DNA from: Cedecea sp000277545
GTDB taxonomy: Bacteria > Pseudomonadota > Gammaproteobacteria > Enterobacterales > Enterobacteriaceae
Length of the DNA stretch: 64,000 nucleotides
Assembly (NCBI GenBank): GCA_050847315.1
Contig: CP193791.1
Reading direction: 5' to 3' (one strand)
Shown here: positions 17,091 through 26,110 of the stretch, in pieces
Numbering within the stretch: the first letter of the stretch is position 1
Layout of the letters: each line of letters begins with the position of its first letter
The notes under the pieces: generated by a model
Database searches by the model: none
Seen by the model: the letters and a program-made list of their open reading frames with translations, nothing else
What the model was told of the DNA's origin: nothing
Program-made: the position numbers and the translations under genes

Positions 17091-18872
17091 TTACTGCTTG
17101 CACAGCGGGCTAACGGGCTGCGTGGCGGCTTCAAGCCAATGACGCACCTCTTCGTTCACCCGCGGGGAGAGCATTTCCCGCACCTGCTGGTGGTAGTCGT
17201 CAAGCCAGGCAATGTCCTGCGGGCTGAGCAAATCAACGTCAACGGCGGACAGATCGATAGGGATCAGCGTCAGCGACGAGAACTTGCAGAAGCCAGGCCG
17301 GGAGGCAATGACCTCGACCTGGTTTTCGATGCGGATCCCGTGGCTGTCCGCCAGGTAATAACCCGGCTCAATGGTGAGGATGTTGCCCGGCAGCATCGGC
17401 CACGGGTTTACCTTCTTCGCCATGCGGTGCGGGTTTTCGTGGATCATCAGCCGGTGGCCGACGCCGTGCCCGGTGCCGTGGTCGTAGTCCAGTCCCAGCT
17501 CCCAGAGCGGAGCGCGGGCAAAGGCATCGAGCTGGTGGCCCTGAGTCCCCTGCGGGAACTGCAGCGAGATCAGCGCCAGGAAGCCTTTCAGCACGGCGGT
17601 GTAGTGCAGGCGGCGGGTCGCATCCAGCTCGCCAAAGCTGAGCGTACGGGTGGCGTCCGTCGTGCCGTTGATATACTGCCCGCCGGAATCATTGAGGTAG
17701 AACTGCGCGGCGGTTAGGGCGAAGTTCGTTTCCGGCGAAGAGTGGTAGTGGCACATCGCGGCGTTGCTGCCCGCGGCAGAAATGGTGCTAAAGCTTTGCT
17801 CGGTAAAGGTGGAACCCTGCTGGCGGAAGCTCAGCTGTTTTTCCTGCGCCTCCAGCTCGGTGACCGGGTTACCTGCGGCTTCGCGGCGCGGCACTTCTCG
17901 GGTCAGCCAGGCAAGGAAATTCACCCAGGCCACGCCGTCTTCGATGTGGCTGTCGCGGTAGCCTGCCAGTTCGGTTTCGTTCTTATTGGCTTTGATTAGC
18001 GTGACAGGATCCGGCGCCCACAGCACGCTGCCTCCGCCTTGCTCCACGGCAAAGCGCACGGCGACCGGCGCAGAGTCCGCGTCGATGAGGGTATGTTTCC
18101 CGGTTGCCAACTGCTGGCAGCGGGCAAGGAATTCACTCATCGGGCGGAGCGTGATGCCGTTGAGCCAGGCTTTATCCAGCTTCCGCAGTTTTTCTTCCGC
18201 TACAAACCATTCAATGTCACCCCTGGCGCTCAACAGTGCGAAGGAGTGCGGCACCGGGCTCATTGGAATATCCGAGCCACGTACGTTCAGCAGCCAGGCG
18301 ATATTGTCCGGCTGCGTCAGCGCCAGATAATCCGCCCCGGCTGTGCTCAGCACCTGGGCGATCCGCTCACGCTTTGACGCAGCGCTTTCGCCACTGATTT
18401 CATCCGGCATGGCGATGATTTCCCCGCAGGGTGCTGCCGGGCGATCGGGCCAGATTGCATCAAGCGGATCGTCATCTAACGCCACCAGATCGCAGCCGCT
18501 GGTACGCAGGCTTTCGTACTGGCTGTTGACCATCAGCAGCGGTTCGAAGGCGATGCGTTTACCTGCCGGAAGATTATCGCGGAGCCAAAGGTGCAGCGGC
18601 TCGTCGTGCAGATGATGAATCTCGAACTCTGCCAGATTCACCTGATGGCGAGCCTGAACCTGGTAGCGCCCGTCCACAAACAGCAGGGCGCGGTCAGCAA
18701 GCACTAGCGCCAGCCCGGCGGAACCGGTAAAGCCGCTGATAAACTCGAGTTTATTGTCATAAGGCGCACAGTATTCGCTTTGATGGGCATCGGCGCGCGG
18801 CACGATGATCCCATCCAGCCCGCGCTCCCGGAGCAGCGCCCGCAGTGCGCCGAGTGATGAAGTGTGTTGCAT
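17091..18872 (-). CDS. Aminopeptidase P family (Xaa-Pro aminopeptidase, M24B)
   Basis: 593 residues in the three-domain layout of large cytosolic aminopeptidase P proteins: two creatinase-like N-terminal domains (1-150 and 160-300) and a pita-bread catalytic domain (about 310-540). Metal-ligand segments are present: NDSGGQY, NGTTDATRT, GTGHGVGHRL, TIEPGYY and GIRIENQ. It releases N-terminal residues preceding proline, a cytosolic dimanganese enzyme. It differs from E. coli PepP (441 residues) in having the extra domain. AAGGAAGCTGG precedes the ATG. It lies 21 nt downstream of amn and is probably cotranscribed with it. Confidence 0.88.
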   Translation of the reverse strand: MQHTSSLGALRALLRERGLDGIIVPRADAHQSEYCAPYDNKLEFISGFTGSAGLALVLADRALLFVDGRYQVQARHQVNLAEFEIHHLHDEPLHLWLRDNLPAGKRIAFEPLLMVNSQYESLRTSGCDLVALDDDPLDAIWPDRPAAPCGEIIAMPDEISGESAASKRERIAQVLSTAGADYLALTQPDNIAWLLNVRGSDIPMSPVPHSFALLSARGDIEWFVAEEKLRKLDKAWLNGITLRPMSEFLARCQQLATGKHTLIDADSAPVAVRFAVEQGGGSVLWAPDPVTLIKANKNETELAGYRDSHIEDGVAWVNFLAWLTREVPRREAAGNPVTELEAQEKQLSFRQQGSTFTEQSFSTISAAGSNAAMCHYHSSPETNFALTAAQFYLNDSGGQYINGTTDATRTLSFGELDATRRLHYTAVLKGFLALISLQFPQGTQGHQLDAFARAPLWELGLDYDHGTGHGVGHRLMIHENPHRMAKKVNPWPMLPGNILTIEPGYYLADSHGIRIENQVEVIASRPGFCKFSSLTLIPIDLSAVDVDLLSPQDIAWLDDYHQQVREMLSPRVNEEVRHWLEAATQPVSPLCKQ

Positions 18873-18893
18873 CCAGCTTCCTTATTCTTTTTA

Positions 18894-20348
18894 TTAACGG
18901 AACGGAGGTTCGTTGAAGGTACGCAGCTTGCGCGAGTGCAGCTTTTCACCTTCGGCACGCAGCAAATCAATGGCCCGAATGCCAATCTGCAGGTGCTCGG
19001 AAATCGCCCCTTCATAGAAACGGTTGGCCTGGCCCGGCAGCTTGATTTCGCCGTGCAAGGGTTTGTCTGAAACGCACAGCAGCGTGCCGTAAGGCACCCG
19101 GAAGCGATAACCCTGTGCGGCAATCGTCGCACTTTCCATATCGATAGCCACCGCGCGGCTGAGGTTGAAGCGCAGCGCAGAAGCTGAATAGCGAAGCTCC
19201 CAGTTGCGGTCATCGGTGGTGACTACCGTGCCGGTGCGCAGGCGCTGTTTCACTTCTTCGCCCGGCATACCGCTGACCTGCTTGGTGGCGTCATAAAGGG
19301 CGCGCTGCACCTCCGCGATGCTTGGAATAGGAATATCCGGCGGCAGCACCGCATCCAGTACGTGATCGTCACGCAGGTAGGCGTGGGCCAGCACGTAGTC
19401 GCCAATTTGCTGGCTTTCACGTAGGCCGCCGCAGTGGCCAATCATCAGCCAGGCATCCGGGCGCAGCACCGCGAGGTGGTCGCAGATGGTTTTGGCGTTG
19501 GACGGGCCTACGCCGATGTTAATCAGCGTAATGCCGCTGCCGTTTTTATCGATCAGGTGCCAGGCTGGCATCTGGTGTTTCTTCCACGCCAGGTCGGAAA
19601 TCGCCTCTTCCGGGGCTTCGGTTTCGGCGGTCAGCCAGGTGCCTCCGGCGCAGGACAGGGCGATATACGGGCTGTCCGGGTCGAGGATTTGCTGGCAGCC
19701 CCAGCGGACAAACTCGTCCACATAGCGGGTGTAGTTGGTGAACAGCACGAAGGGCTGGAAGTGCTCCACCGGCGTGCCGGTGTAGTGGCGCAGGCGAGCC
19801 AGCGAGAAATCCACGCGGCGGGCGTCAAAGTGCGACAGCGGCCAGGCTTCCGTCGGGTGGAACAGGCCGTCGGCAGTTTCATCGCCAATCTGTGACAGCT
19901 CGGTGGTTGGGAAATGGCGCGTCAGTCCGGCGCTCATCGTGCGGTCGAGGTTCAGGCCGTCAATCACGTATGGGTAAGGGATCTCATGCTGAGAAGGGCC
20001 AACCTCAATGTGCACTCCGTAGTCTTCACTCAGCAGGTTCAACTGTTCGTGCAGGTAGCTCTTAAACAGCGCGGGACGGGTCACCGTGGTGGTGTAGCTG
20101 CCGGAGTGGGTAAAGCGGGCATAGGAGCGGGTATTTTTCGGGCCACGGGGAACGCCGTCCCAGCTCACCCGCAGTTCGGGGTAGACAAACAGCCCGTCGG
20201 AACGCGCGTCTACGTCCGGCAGCGTGCCATGTTGGGTGTAGAGGGCAATCGCATCGCGAAGGGCGGTTACTGAACTTTCGTACAATGCTTCCAGCTTGTC
20301 CAGGGCTTCAGCAGGCGTCAGCCCCTGGCATACAACGTTATTATTCAT
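18894..20348 (-). CDS. amn: AMP nucleosidase Amn
   Basis: 484 residues, the length of E. coli Amn. It has the N-terminal AMP nucleosidase domain (LFTNYTRYVDEFVRWGC) and a C-terminal purine-phosphorylase-like fold (INIGVGPSNAKTICDHLAVL, WLMIGHCGGL, VAIDMESATIAAQGYRFR). It cleaves AMP to adenine and ribose-5-phosphate, balancing adenylate pools. The ATG follows AAAGGAGAATCA. In E. coli amn also lies close to asn tRNAs and yeeO, so synteny supports the call. Confidence 0.96.
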   Translation of the reverse strand: MNNNVVCQGLTPAEALDKLEALYESSVTALRDAIALYTQHGTLPDVDARSDGLFVYPELRVSWDGVPRGPKNTRSYARFTHSGSYTTTVTRPALFKSYLHEQLNLLSEDYGVHIEVGPSQHEIPYPYVIDGLNLDRTMSAGLTRHFPTTELSQIGDETADGLFHPTEAWPLSHFDARRVDFSLARLRHYTGTPVEHFQPFVLFTNYTRYVDEFVRWGCQQILDPDSPYIALSCAGGTWLTAETEAPEEAISDLAWKKHQMPAWHLIDKNGSGITLINIGVGPSNAKTICDHLAVLRPDAWLMIGHCGGLRESQQIGDYVLAHAYLRDDHVLDAVLPPDIPIPSIAEVQRALYDATKQVSGMPGEEVKQRLRTGTVVTTDDRNWELRYSASALRFNLSRAVAIDMESATIAAQGYRFRVPYGTLLCVSDKPLHGEIKLPGQANRFYEGAISEHLQIGIRAIDLLRAEGEKLHSRKLRTFNEPPFR

Positions 20349-20465
20349 TGATTCTCCTTTACCGGTTCTCGCCGGGTTAGTGTCTCAGTATGTCATGCCG
20401 GGCGCAGAACGGAAGCGGAAGACGGGAAGAGTTGCGAGCCTCATAAAAAATTCATCACAAAAAAA

Positions 20466-20493
20466 TGAATACCCGCGCAGCGGCTGCCGATAA
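20466..20493 (+). promoter_or_regulatory. Candidate sigma-28 (FliA) promoter of the chemoreceptor gene
   Basis: An exact GCCGATAA -10 element at 20486-20493, 56 nt upstream of the MCP start. The -35 region (TGAATACC) matches the TAAAGTTT consensus poorly. The call rests mostly on the exact -10 element and the chemotaxis gene downstream. Confidence 0.55.
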
Positions 20494-20548
20494 CCCCATT
20501 GATACCCGAGCTTGATGGGATAACGACAATAACGATGAGGGGAACGAC

Positions 20549-22186
20549 ATGGGAATGTTAAAGAATTTTACCGTACGCCGGGTGCTGCTCACCGTGCTGG
20601 GGCTGTTCTGCCTGCTGTGGTCAGCCGTGGGCGTGTTTACCGTTTATTCGCTGGCGAAGCTGGGGGATGGCAACGCCGTTGACCATCAGCTGGTGTCGCA
20701 GATGACGATACTCAGCAAAGGCAACGACCAGTATTTTCGCTTTATTACGCGTCTTTCGCGGGTGATGGAGGCGAAGGCGGCGGGGGAAGCTGCCGATTTT
20801 AAGCCCGTGCAGGAAGCGCTGGATAACATGAAAAGCGAACTTGAGCGTCTAAAGAGCGTTTCGCCTGGGCCAATGGATCCGGCCGTTTCCGCCGACGTGA
20901 TCGAAAAATGGCAGCAGCTTTTAGATAACGGCGTGGCGGTGCAGATGCAGCTTGCCCAGCAGGGAAGCGCGTCGGATTATCGCCAGCAGGCCACCCAGGT
21001 CACGCCGCCGCTCAGCCGTGCCTTCGGAGCCAGCAGCAGCAAGTTTACCGCCGTGGCCGAAGAACGACTGGATCGGACGCGGGTTGCCGTGGACTCTCTG
21101 ACTCGCCTGATGAAAATCACCGTGCTGGTGGCGATTGTGATTGGGCTGCTGATCCTGCTGTTTACCGATCGTTATCTGGTGAACCTGCTGGTGAAACCGC
21201 TGGACCGCATTCGGGATCATTTCTCGGTCATTGCGAAAGGCGACCTCAGCCACCCGGTGGAGGACTTTGGGCGGAACTGCGTCGGCAAACTGTTCCCGCT
21301 GCTGGCCGAGATGCAGGGCAGCCTGCGTGATGCGGTGAGCGCGATTCGCAGCGGCACGGAGAACATTTATCGTGGCTCGGCGGAGATCTCTTCCGGCAAT
21401 AACGATCTCTCTTCTCGCACCGAAGAACAGGCCGCCGCGCTGGAAGAAACCGCCGCCAGCATGGAGCAGCTCACGGCCACGGTTAAATTCAACGCCGAGA
21501 ATGCGCGCCAGGCCAGCAGCATTGCGGAAAAAGCTTCACAAACCGCCAGCCGCAGCGGCAAGCTGGTGGGCGATGTGGTGGTCACGATGGAAGGGATCTC
21601 CGACAGCTCCCGCAAAATCAGTGAGATCACCAGCGTCATCAACAGCATTGCCTTCCAGACCAACATTCTGGCGCTAAACGCTGCCGTTGAGGCCGCCCGC
21701 GCGGGTGAACAGGGCAGAGGTTTTGCCGTGGTAGCGGGGGAAGTGCGCAACCTGGCCAGCCGCAGTGCGGGCGCGGCGAAAGAGATTGAAACGCTGATTG
21801 CCGACTCGGTAAACCGGGTGAACAGCGGCGCGGCGCTGGTCAACGAGGCAGGCAACACCATGAAAGAGGTGCTGAAGGCGGTGTCTGACACCACGCAAAT
21901 TATGAAGCAGATTGCCTCGGCAACGGACGAGCAAAGCAAAGGTATTTCTCAGGTGAGCGTGGCGGTTAGCGAAATGGACAGCGTGACGCAGCAAAACGCC
22001 GCGCTGGTGGAGCAGATCTCGGCGGCGGCGGCGGCGCTCGAAGGCCAGACTGAAATGCTGCAAAAAGCGGTGGCGCGTTTCCGTCTGTCCGGGCGCGAAG
22101 AACACGCCGTGGTGGAAACGAAAGTCAAACCTCAGGCAAAAGCCGCAGCAGCCACCACGGCAGGAGATGACTGGGTCACGTTTTAA
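20549..22186 (+). CDS. Methyl-accepting chemotaxis protein with TarH-like sensor and CheR-tether tail
   Basis: 545 residues: TM1 about 12-33, a periplasmic four-helix Tar-type sensor about 34-190, TM2 about 191-212, HAMP to about 265, then the cytoplasmic signalling domain with the conserved hairpin tip INSIAFQTNILALNAAVEAA. The C-terminus ends DDWVTF, a variant of the xWxxF pentapeptide used by CheR/CheB. Ligand unknown. The stop codon overlaps that of the convergent LysR gene by 4 nt. AGGGGAACGAC precedes the ATG; the ATG at 20555 is an alternative start. Confidence 0.92.
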   Translation: MGMLKNFTVRRVLLTVLGLFCLLWSAVGVFTVYSLAKLGDGNAVDHQLVSQMTILSKGNDQYFRFITRLSRVMEAKAAGEAADFKPVQEALDNMKSELERLKSVSPGPMDPAVSADVIEKWQQLLDNGVAVQMQLAQQGSASDYRQQATQVTPPLSRAFGASSSKFTAVAEERLDRTRVAVDSLTRLMKITVLVAIVIGLLILLFTDRYLVNLLVKPLDRIRDHFSVIAKGDLSHPVEDFGRNCVGKLFPLLAEMQGSLRDAVSAIRSGTENIYRGSAEISSGNNDLSSRTEEQAAALEETAASMEQLTATVKFNAENARQASSIAEKASQTASRSGKLVGDVVVTMEGISDSSRKISEITSVINSIAFQTNILALNAAVEAARAGEQGRGFAVVAGEVRNLASRSAGAAKEIETLIADSVNRVNSGAALVNEAGNTMKEVLKAVSDTTQIMKQIASATDEQSKGISQVSVAVSEMDSVTQQNAALVEQISAAAAALEGQTEMLQKAVARFRLSGREEHAVVETKVKPQAKAAAATTAGDDWVTF

Positions 22187-23103
22187 GTTTCGATAGCGGG
22201 CAGGGTGCGCATCGCGTTTTCGCAGCGCGCCTTGACCGCTTCGTGCAGCAGCCGCACCGTGGACGACAGTTGCTTACGGTGCGGGCAAATCAGATTCAGT
22301 GGAATGCTGTCCCCTTCATACTGCGGCAGCAGCAGCTTTAAACGGCCTGCCTGCACATCCTCGCTGACATCCAGCCAGGATTTGTAGGTAATACCTTCCC
22401 CTTTTACCGCCAGCCGGTGAATGACTTCCGCATCATCGCTCATCATTGAACCTTTCACCGCCACCTGCTGCATTTTGCCGCGTAGGCTGAACGACCAGCT
22501 ATTGTGCACCCGCCCGCGAAGCACAAACGTCAGCGCATTGTGTTGGGCCAGGTCGGCAAGGGTTTGGGGTTCGCCATAGCGTGCCAGATAGGCGGGAGAT
22601 GCAACCAGCACGCGGCGGTTTTCTGGCGCGACCGGCAGGGCTATGTAAGACGCATCATCGTTATTACCGTAGCGAAAAGCCACATCCACCGGATCTTTAA
22701 ACACGTCGGTGATTCGATCGGAAAACAGAAGTTTCAGGCTTAGCGCCGGGTAAGTGCTGCGAAATTGCTGAAAAACATCCAACAGGAGATTTCGCCCAAG
22801 ATCCGAAGGGACGGCGATTTGCAGCGTGCCGCGTACTTCGTCGCTGGGGGGCTGGATCTGTTCATACCCGGCATCCAGCGTCTGCAGCACCTGCTGGGCG
22901 TATGGCAGCCAGGCTTCACCTTCGGGCGTCAGGCGCAGGCTGCGCGTTGAGCGGGCGAACAGGCGAATATTGAGGTTCTGCTCCAGGCGCTTAATGGCGG
23001 TGCTGACCTGGGCTGGCTGCAGCCCGGCTTCCCTGGCGGTATCGCTAAAACTGTTTAACGCCGCCGCCCTGACAAACAGCGCAAGGTCTTCCAGCCTGAG
23101 CAT
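22183..23103 (-). CDS. LysR-family regulator, divergent from quinone-reductase operon
   Basis: 306 residues with an N-terminal winged helix (MLRLEDLALFVRAAALNSFSDTAREAG) and a periplasmic-binding-type effector domain. The ATG at 23103 is preferred because CGGAGA lies 6 nt upstream; a GTG six nt further upstream is too close to it. It is divergent, across about 110 bp, from an oxidoreductase-monooxygenase-nitroreductase operon that it most likely controls. Similar LysR/QOR/ABM sets respond to quinone or electrophile stress. Inducer unknown. Confidence 0.88.
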   Translation of the reverse strand: MLRLEDLALFVRAAALNSFSDTAREAGLQPAQVSTAIKRLEQNLNIRLFARSTRSLRLTPEGEAWLPYAQQVLQTLDAGYEQIQPPSDEVRGTLQIAVPSDLGRNLLLDVFQQFRSTYPALSLKLLFSDRITDVFKDPVDVAFRYGNNDDASYIALPVAPENRRVLVASPAYLARYGEPQTLADLAQHNALTFVLRGRVHNSWSFSLRGKMQQVAVKGSMMSDDAEVIHRLAVKGEGITYKSWLDVSEDVQAGRLKLLLPQYEGDSIPLNLICPHRKQLSSTVRLLHEAVKARCENAMRTLPAIET

Positions 23104-23214
23104 TTTCACTCTCCGAGTATAAGTGTTGTTTCCTGACGCCGGTTTTTCACCTGACGCGCTCCTTGTACCATGATTTTACTCAATTGATGAACCCATTACC
23201 TTATTGGAGCTGCT

Positions 23215-24222
23215 ATGAAAGCTATTGCTATTACACGCGCCGCAAAAGACGGCAGCAATATTGATGCGCTGCAGGACATCACGCTGCCGAAGCCCGTTGC
23301 TCAGGGGCACGACATTCTGGTGGCGGTGAACGCTATTTCCGTGAACCCCGTTGATACCAAAGTTCGCAGTGGCTTTAGTAGCGAAACCCCTCGCGTACTG
23401 GGCTGGGACGCCGTGGGTACCGTTGTGGAAGTGGGGGAAGCCGTCACGCTGTTCAAGCCTGGCGATGCCGTGTGGTACGCCGGGTCGCTGACTCGCCCGG
23501 GCAGCAACAGTGAGTTTCAGCTGGTGGACGAACGCATTGCGGCACTTAAGCCTCAGTCCGTGGAAAATGCCGCTGCTGCCGCATTACCGCTGACGGCAAT
23601 TACCGCGTGGGAAATGCTTTTCGACCGCCTGGGTATTCAGGAAAACAGCAGTGAAGATGCCGTGCTGTTGATTGTGGGCGCGGCCGGCGGCGTGGGCTCA
23701 ATTCTGACCCAGCTTGCACGCAGGCTGACAAAAGCCACCGTGATTGGCACCGCCTCTCGCCCGGAAAGCCAAAAGTGGGTGAACGAACTCGGCGCCCACC
23801 ACGTTATCGACCACAGCCAGCCTCTGACGGAAGAATTACAGCGTATTGGCGTGAAGCACGTTACGCACGTTGCCAGCCTGACCAATACCGAACAACATTA
23901 TGCCCAGCTGATTGAGGCGCTCATCCCGCAGGGGAAATTTGCGCTAATTGATGATCCGACCGCGCTGGACGTTCGCGCCTTGAAGGCCAAAAGTATTTCG
24001 CTGCACTGGGAGTTTATGTTCACCCGTTCGATGTTCGTCACCAGCGATATTATTGAGCAGCATAATCTGCTGACGCGCGTGGCCACGCTTATCGACCAGG
24101 GCGTGTTAAGAACTACGCTCGGCGAACACTATGGCACAATCAACGCGGGCAACCTTCGCCGCGCCCATGCGCTGCTGGAAACCGGGCGTGCGGTGGGTAA
24201 AATTGTGCTGGAGGGATTCTGA
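23215..24222 (+). CDS. MDR-family quinone oxidoreductase / zinc-free alcohol dehydrogenase
   Basis: 335 residues of the medium-chain dehydrogenase/reductase family. The GroES-like domain (1-125, VNAISVNPVDTKVRSG, LGWDAVGTV) is followed by a Rossmann domain with VGAAGGVGSILTQLARRL around 158-175. Cysteine ligands for catalytic or structural zinc are missing, as in zeta-crystallin-like quinone reductases. NADPH-dependent reduction of quinones or enones is likely. First gene of a three-gene operon divergent from a LysR regulator. TTGGAGCTGCT precedes the ATG. Confidence 0.88.
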   Translation: MKAIAITRAAKDGSNIDALQDITLPKPVAQGHDILVAVNAISVNPVDTKVRSGFSSETPRVLGWDAVGTVVEVGEAVTLFKPGDAVWYAGSLTRPGSNSEFQLVDERIAALKPQSVENAAAAALPLTAITAWEMLFDRLGIQENSSEDAVLLIVGAAGGVGSILTQLARRLTKATVIGTASRPESQKWVNELGAHHVIDHSQPLTEELQRIGVKHVTHVASLTNTEQHYAQLIEALIPQGKFALIDDPTALDVRALKAKSISLHWEFMFTRSMFVTSDIIEQHNLLTRVATLIDQGVLRTTLGEHYGTINAGNLRRAHALLETGRAVGKIVLEGF

Positions 24223-24223
24223 T

Positions 24224-24529
24224 ATGGCAGCGACAGAAACCCTGACGATTATTGCCATGCTGAAGGCGAAAGCTGGCCAGCAGGAAAACCTGAAAGCCGC
24301 GTTGAAAGCGCTGGTCGCGCCGAGCCGCCTTGAGCCAGGCTGCCTCGACTACACCCTGTTTCAGCTTCAGCAAGAGCCGGATACGTTTTACGTGCGTGAG
24401 TCATGGCGCGGGCAGCAGGCGCTCGACCTGCACAATGCGCTGCCTCACTTCCAGGCCTTTGTGAAACAAATGGACGCCCTGCTGGCGGAACCGCTGAAGC
24501 TGGTACCGCTGGACGAAGTTGCCGTTTAA
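24224..24529 (+). CDS. Antibiotic biosynthesis monooxygenase (ABM) domain protein
   Basis: 101 residues forming a single ferredoxin-like ABM domain (LTIIAMLKAKAGQQENLKAA, LEPGCLDYTLFQ, FYVRESWRGQQALDLHN). The family includes YgiN quinol monooxygenase, which acts on small aromatic quinols without cofactor. The ATG lies one nucleotide after the upstream stop codon, behind GGAGGGATTC, so the two genes are translationally coupled. Pairing with a quinone reductase suggests a quinone redox cycle. Substrate not determined from sequence. Confidence 0.85.
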   Translation: MAATETLTIIAMLKAKAGQQENLKAALKALVAPSRLEPGCLDYTLFQLQQEPDTFYVRESWRGQQALDLHNALPHFQAFVKQMDALLAEPLKLVPLDEVAV

Positions 24530-24591
24530 CACTTTACTCGCGGCGGCCAGGCTGGCCGCTGCAAAACACAACGACTTATTCAGGAAAAATA

Positions 24592-25245
24592 ATGAACATT
24601 GTTGATGCTGCCTCCCGGCGCTATGCCACGAAAGCTTTTGATGCGTCTAAAAAAATTGCCGCTGAAGACGTGGATAAAATCAAAAATCTGCTGCGCCTGA
24701 GCCCGTCGAGCACCAACTCGCAGCCGTGGCATTTCTTGCTGGTAAGCAGTGATGAAGGCAAGGCGCGTATTGCCAAAGCGACTACCGGGCCTTACGCGGC
24801 AAACGAGCCTAAAGTGCTGAATGCTTCACATGTCGTGGTGTTCTGCGCCAAAACAGCTTATGACGATGCACACCTGCAAACATTGCTGCAAAAAGAGCAG
24901 GATGATGGGCGCTTTGCCACGGAACAGGCCAAAGAAGGGCAGCACAAAGGCCGCTCTTTCTATGCCAATAAACACCGGTTTGACCTGAAAGATGCGCAGC
25001 ACTGGATGGAGAAGCAGGTTTACCTCAACCTCGGTACGCTGCTGCTGGGCGTTTCCACCCTGAACATTGATGCCGTGCCGATTGAAGGTTTTGATGCCGC
25101 CGCGCTGGACGCAGAGTTTGGCCTGCGCGAGAAGGGCCTGACCAGCGTGGTGATGGTGGCGCTGGGCTATCGCAGCGTGGAGGACTTTAACGCTGGACTG
25201 CCAAAGTCGCGCCTCGATTTCAGTCAGATCCTGACCGAAATCTAA
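24592..25245 (+). CDS. nfsB: Oxygen-insensitive NAD(P)H nitroreductase NfsB
   Basis: 217 residues, exactly the length of E. coli NfsB and similar along the whole chain (RYATKAFDASKKI, SPSSTNSQPWHF, LNASHVVVFCAKTA, AVPIEGFDAAALDAEFGL). FMN-dependent two-electron reduction of nitroaromatics and quinones. Identity appears moderate rather than near-complete, so it may be an NfsB paralogue. Third gene of the LysR-linked operon, 62 nt after the ABM gene, with CAGGAAAAAT as ribosome site. Confidence 0.82.
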   Translation: MNIVDAASRRYATKAFDASKKIAAEDVDKIKNLLRLSPSSTNSQPWHFLLVSSDEGKARIAKATTGPYAANEPKVLNASHVVVFCAKTAYDDAHLQTLLQKEQDDGRFATEQAKEGQHKGRSFYANKHRFDLKDAQHWMEKQVYLNLGTLLLGVSTLNIDAVPIEGFDAAALDAEFGLREKGLTSVVMVALGYRSVEDFNAGLPKSRLDFSQILTEI

Positions 25246-25281
25246 GGCGTGATAATAACTTGATTTAACTTTTCCTGGCTG

Positions 25282-25317
25282 ACGCAGGAATGGATATTAG
25301 GCCATTCCTGCGTTTAT
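25282..25317 (+). terminator. Terminator of the quinone/nitroreductase operon
   Basis: 12-bp perfect stem ACGCAGGAATGG / CCATTCCTGCGT with an 8-nt loop, followed by TTTATT, 36 nt past the nfsB stop. Confidence 0.75.
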
Positions 25318-25396
25318 TCATCAAATCGGTGGCATTGAGGTGTGGCAAGCGAAGGGAAATGATCTATACTTTGTTCTCTTAATTCTACGGACGGCG

Positions 25397-26101
25397 ATGG
25401 TTGTGAAGGACACGTATTATAATGACAGCAAAGTAAATTCATTAATTCAGCGCGAACTTGATGAGTTTATTCTGGATTACAAACATACGACCTACGCGTA
25501 TGCTGTGATGAATAAGAAAGACCCTTCCCAAATGCGTATTATTAATAACAATCCGCAATGGTTTAACATTTATCTCGAGAATAAATATCAATTTATTGAC
25601 CCAGTGATTGTCCGGTCTCTCAGCACCCTGGAGGATTTTTCATGGGACAGCGGGATGATGGTCTCTTCCGGGTATACGCTAAAGCGTATTTTTGACGAAG
25701 GTTCACAGCACAATATTGTGCAAGGGCATACTTATCCGCTCCACGACTATGTGAACAATCTTGCGGTGCTTTCGCTGATTAGCCATCAGCCTTCAGATGT
25801 TAACCTCACTGAAAACCGTGAGGCGGCGATCGCTTTCTTTATCAAGCTGCACCAAAAAATGCTGAATTTATACAGCGATATTCGGCAGAAAAAGAATGTT
25901 TTCTTGTCACCGCGTGAGCAGCAAATTTTGCAATGGGTCTATACCGGAAAAACCTATGCCGAGATTGCGACTATCTTGTCCATTACCGAGCGCACGGTGA
26001 AATTCCACATGGGCAATGCCATGAAAAAGCTTGGCGTTAACAATGCGCGTCACGCGGTTAAACTAAGTATCGAACTCAGGCTGTTGGATCTGGGTGCCTG
26101 A
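25397..26101 (+). CDS. LuxR-type quorum-sensing regulator
   Basis: 234 residues from the ATG at 25397 (an upstream GTG at 25340 gives an atypical extension). The autoinducer-binding domain shows the conserved Trp, Tyr, Asp-Pro and Trp positions (WFNIYLENKYQFIDPVIVRS ... FSWD). The C-terminal GerE helix-turn-helix spans about 170-225 (LSPREQQILQWV, ITERTVKFHMGNAMKKL). A TATACT lies upstream. The gene converges on the luxI homologue with 9 nt between stops, the layout of esaR/esaI, expR/expI and relatives, in which the LuxR partner often represses without ligand. Confidence 0.9.
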   Translation: MVVKDTYYNDSKVNSLIQRELDEFILDYKHTTYAYAVMNKKDPSQMRIINNNPQWFNIYLENKYQFIDPVIVRSLSTLEDFSWDSGMMVSSGYTLKRIFDEGSQHNIVQGHTYPLHDYVNNLAVLSLISHQPSDVNLTENREAAIAFFIKLHQKMLNLYSDIRQKKNVFLSPREQQILQWVYTGKTYAEIATILSITERTVKFHMGNAMKKLGVNNARHAVKLSIELRLLDLGA

Positions 26102-26110
26102 CCGACGAGG

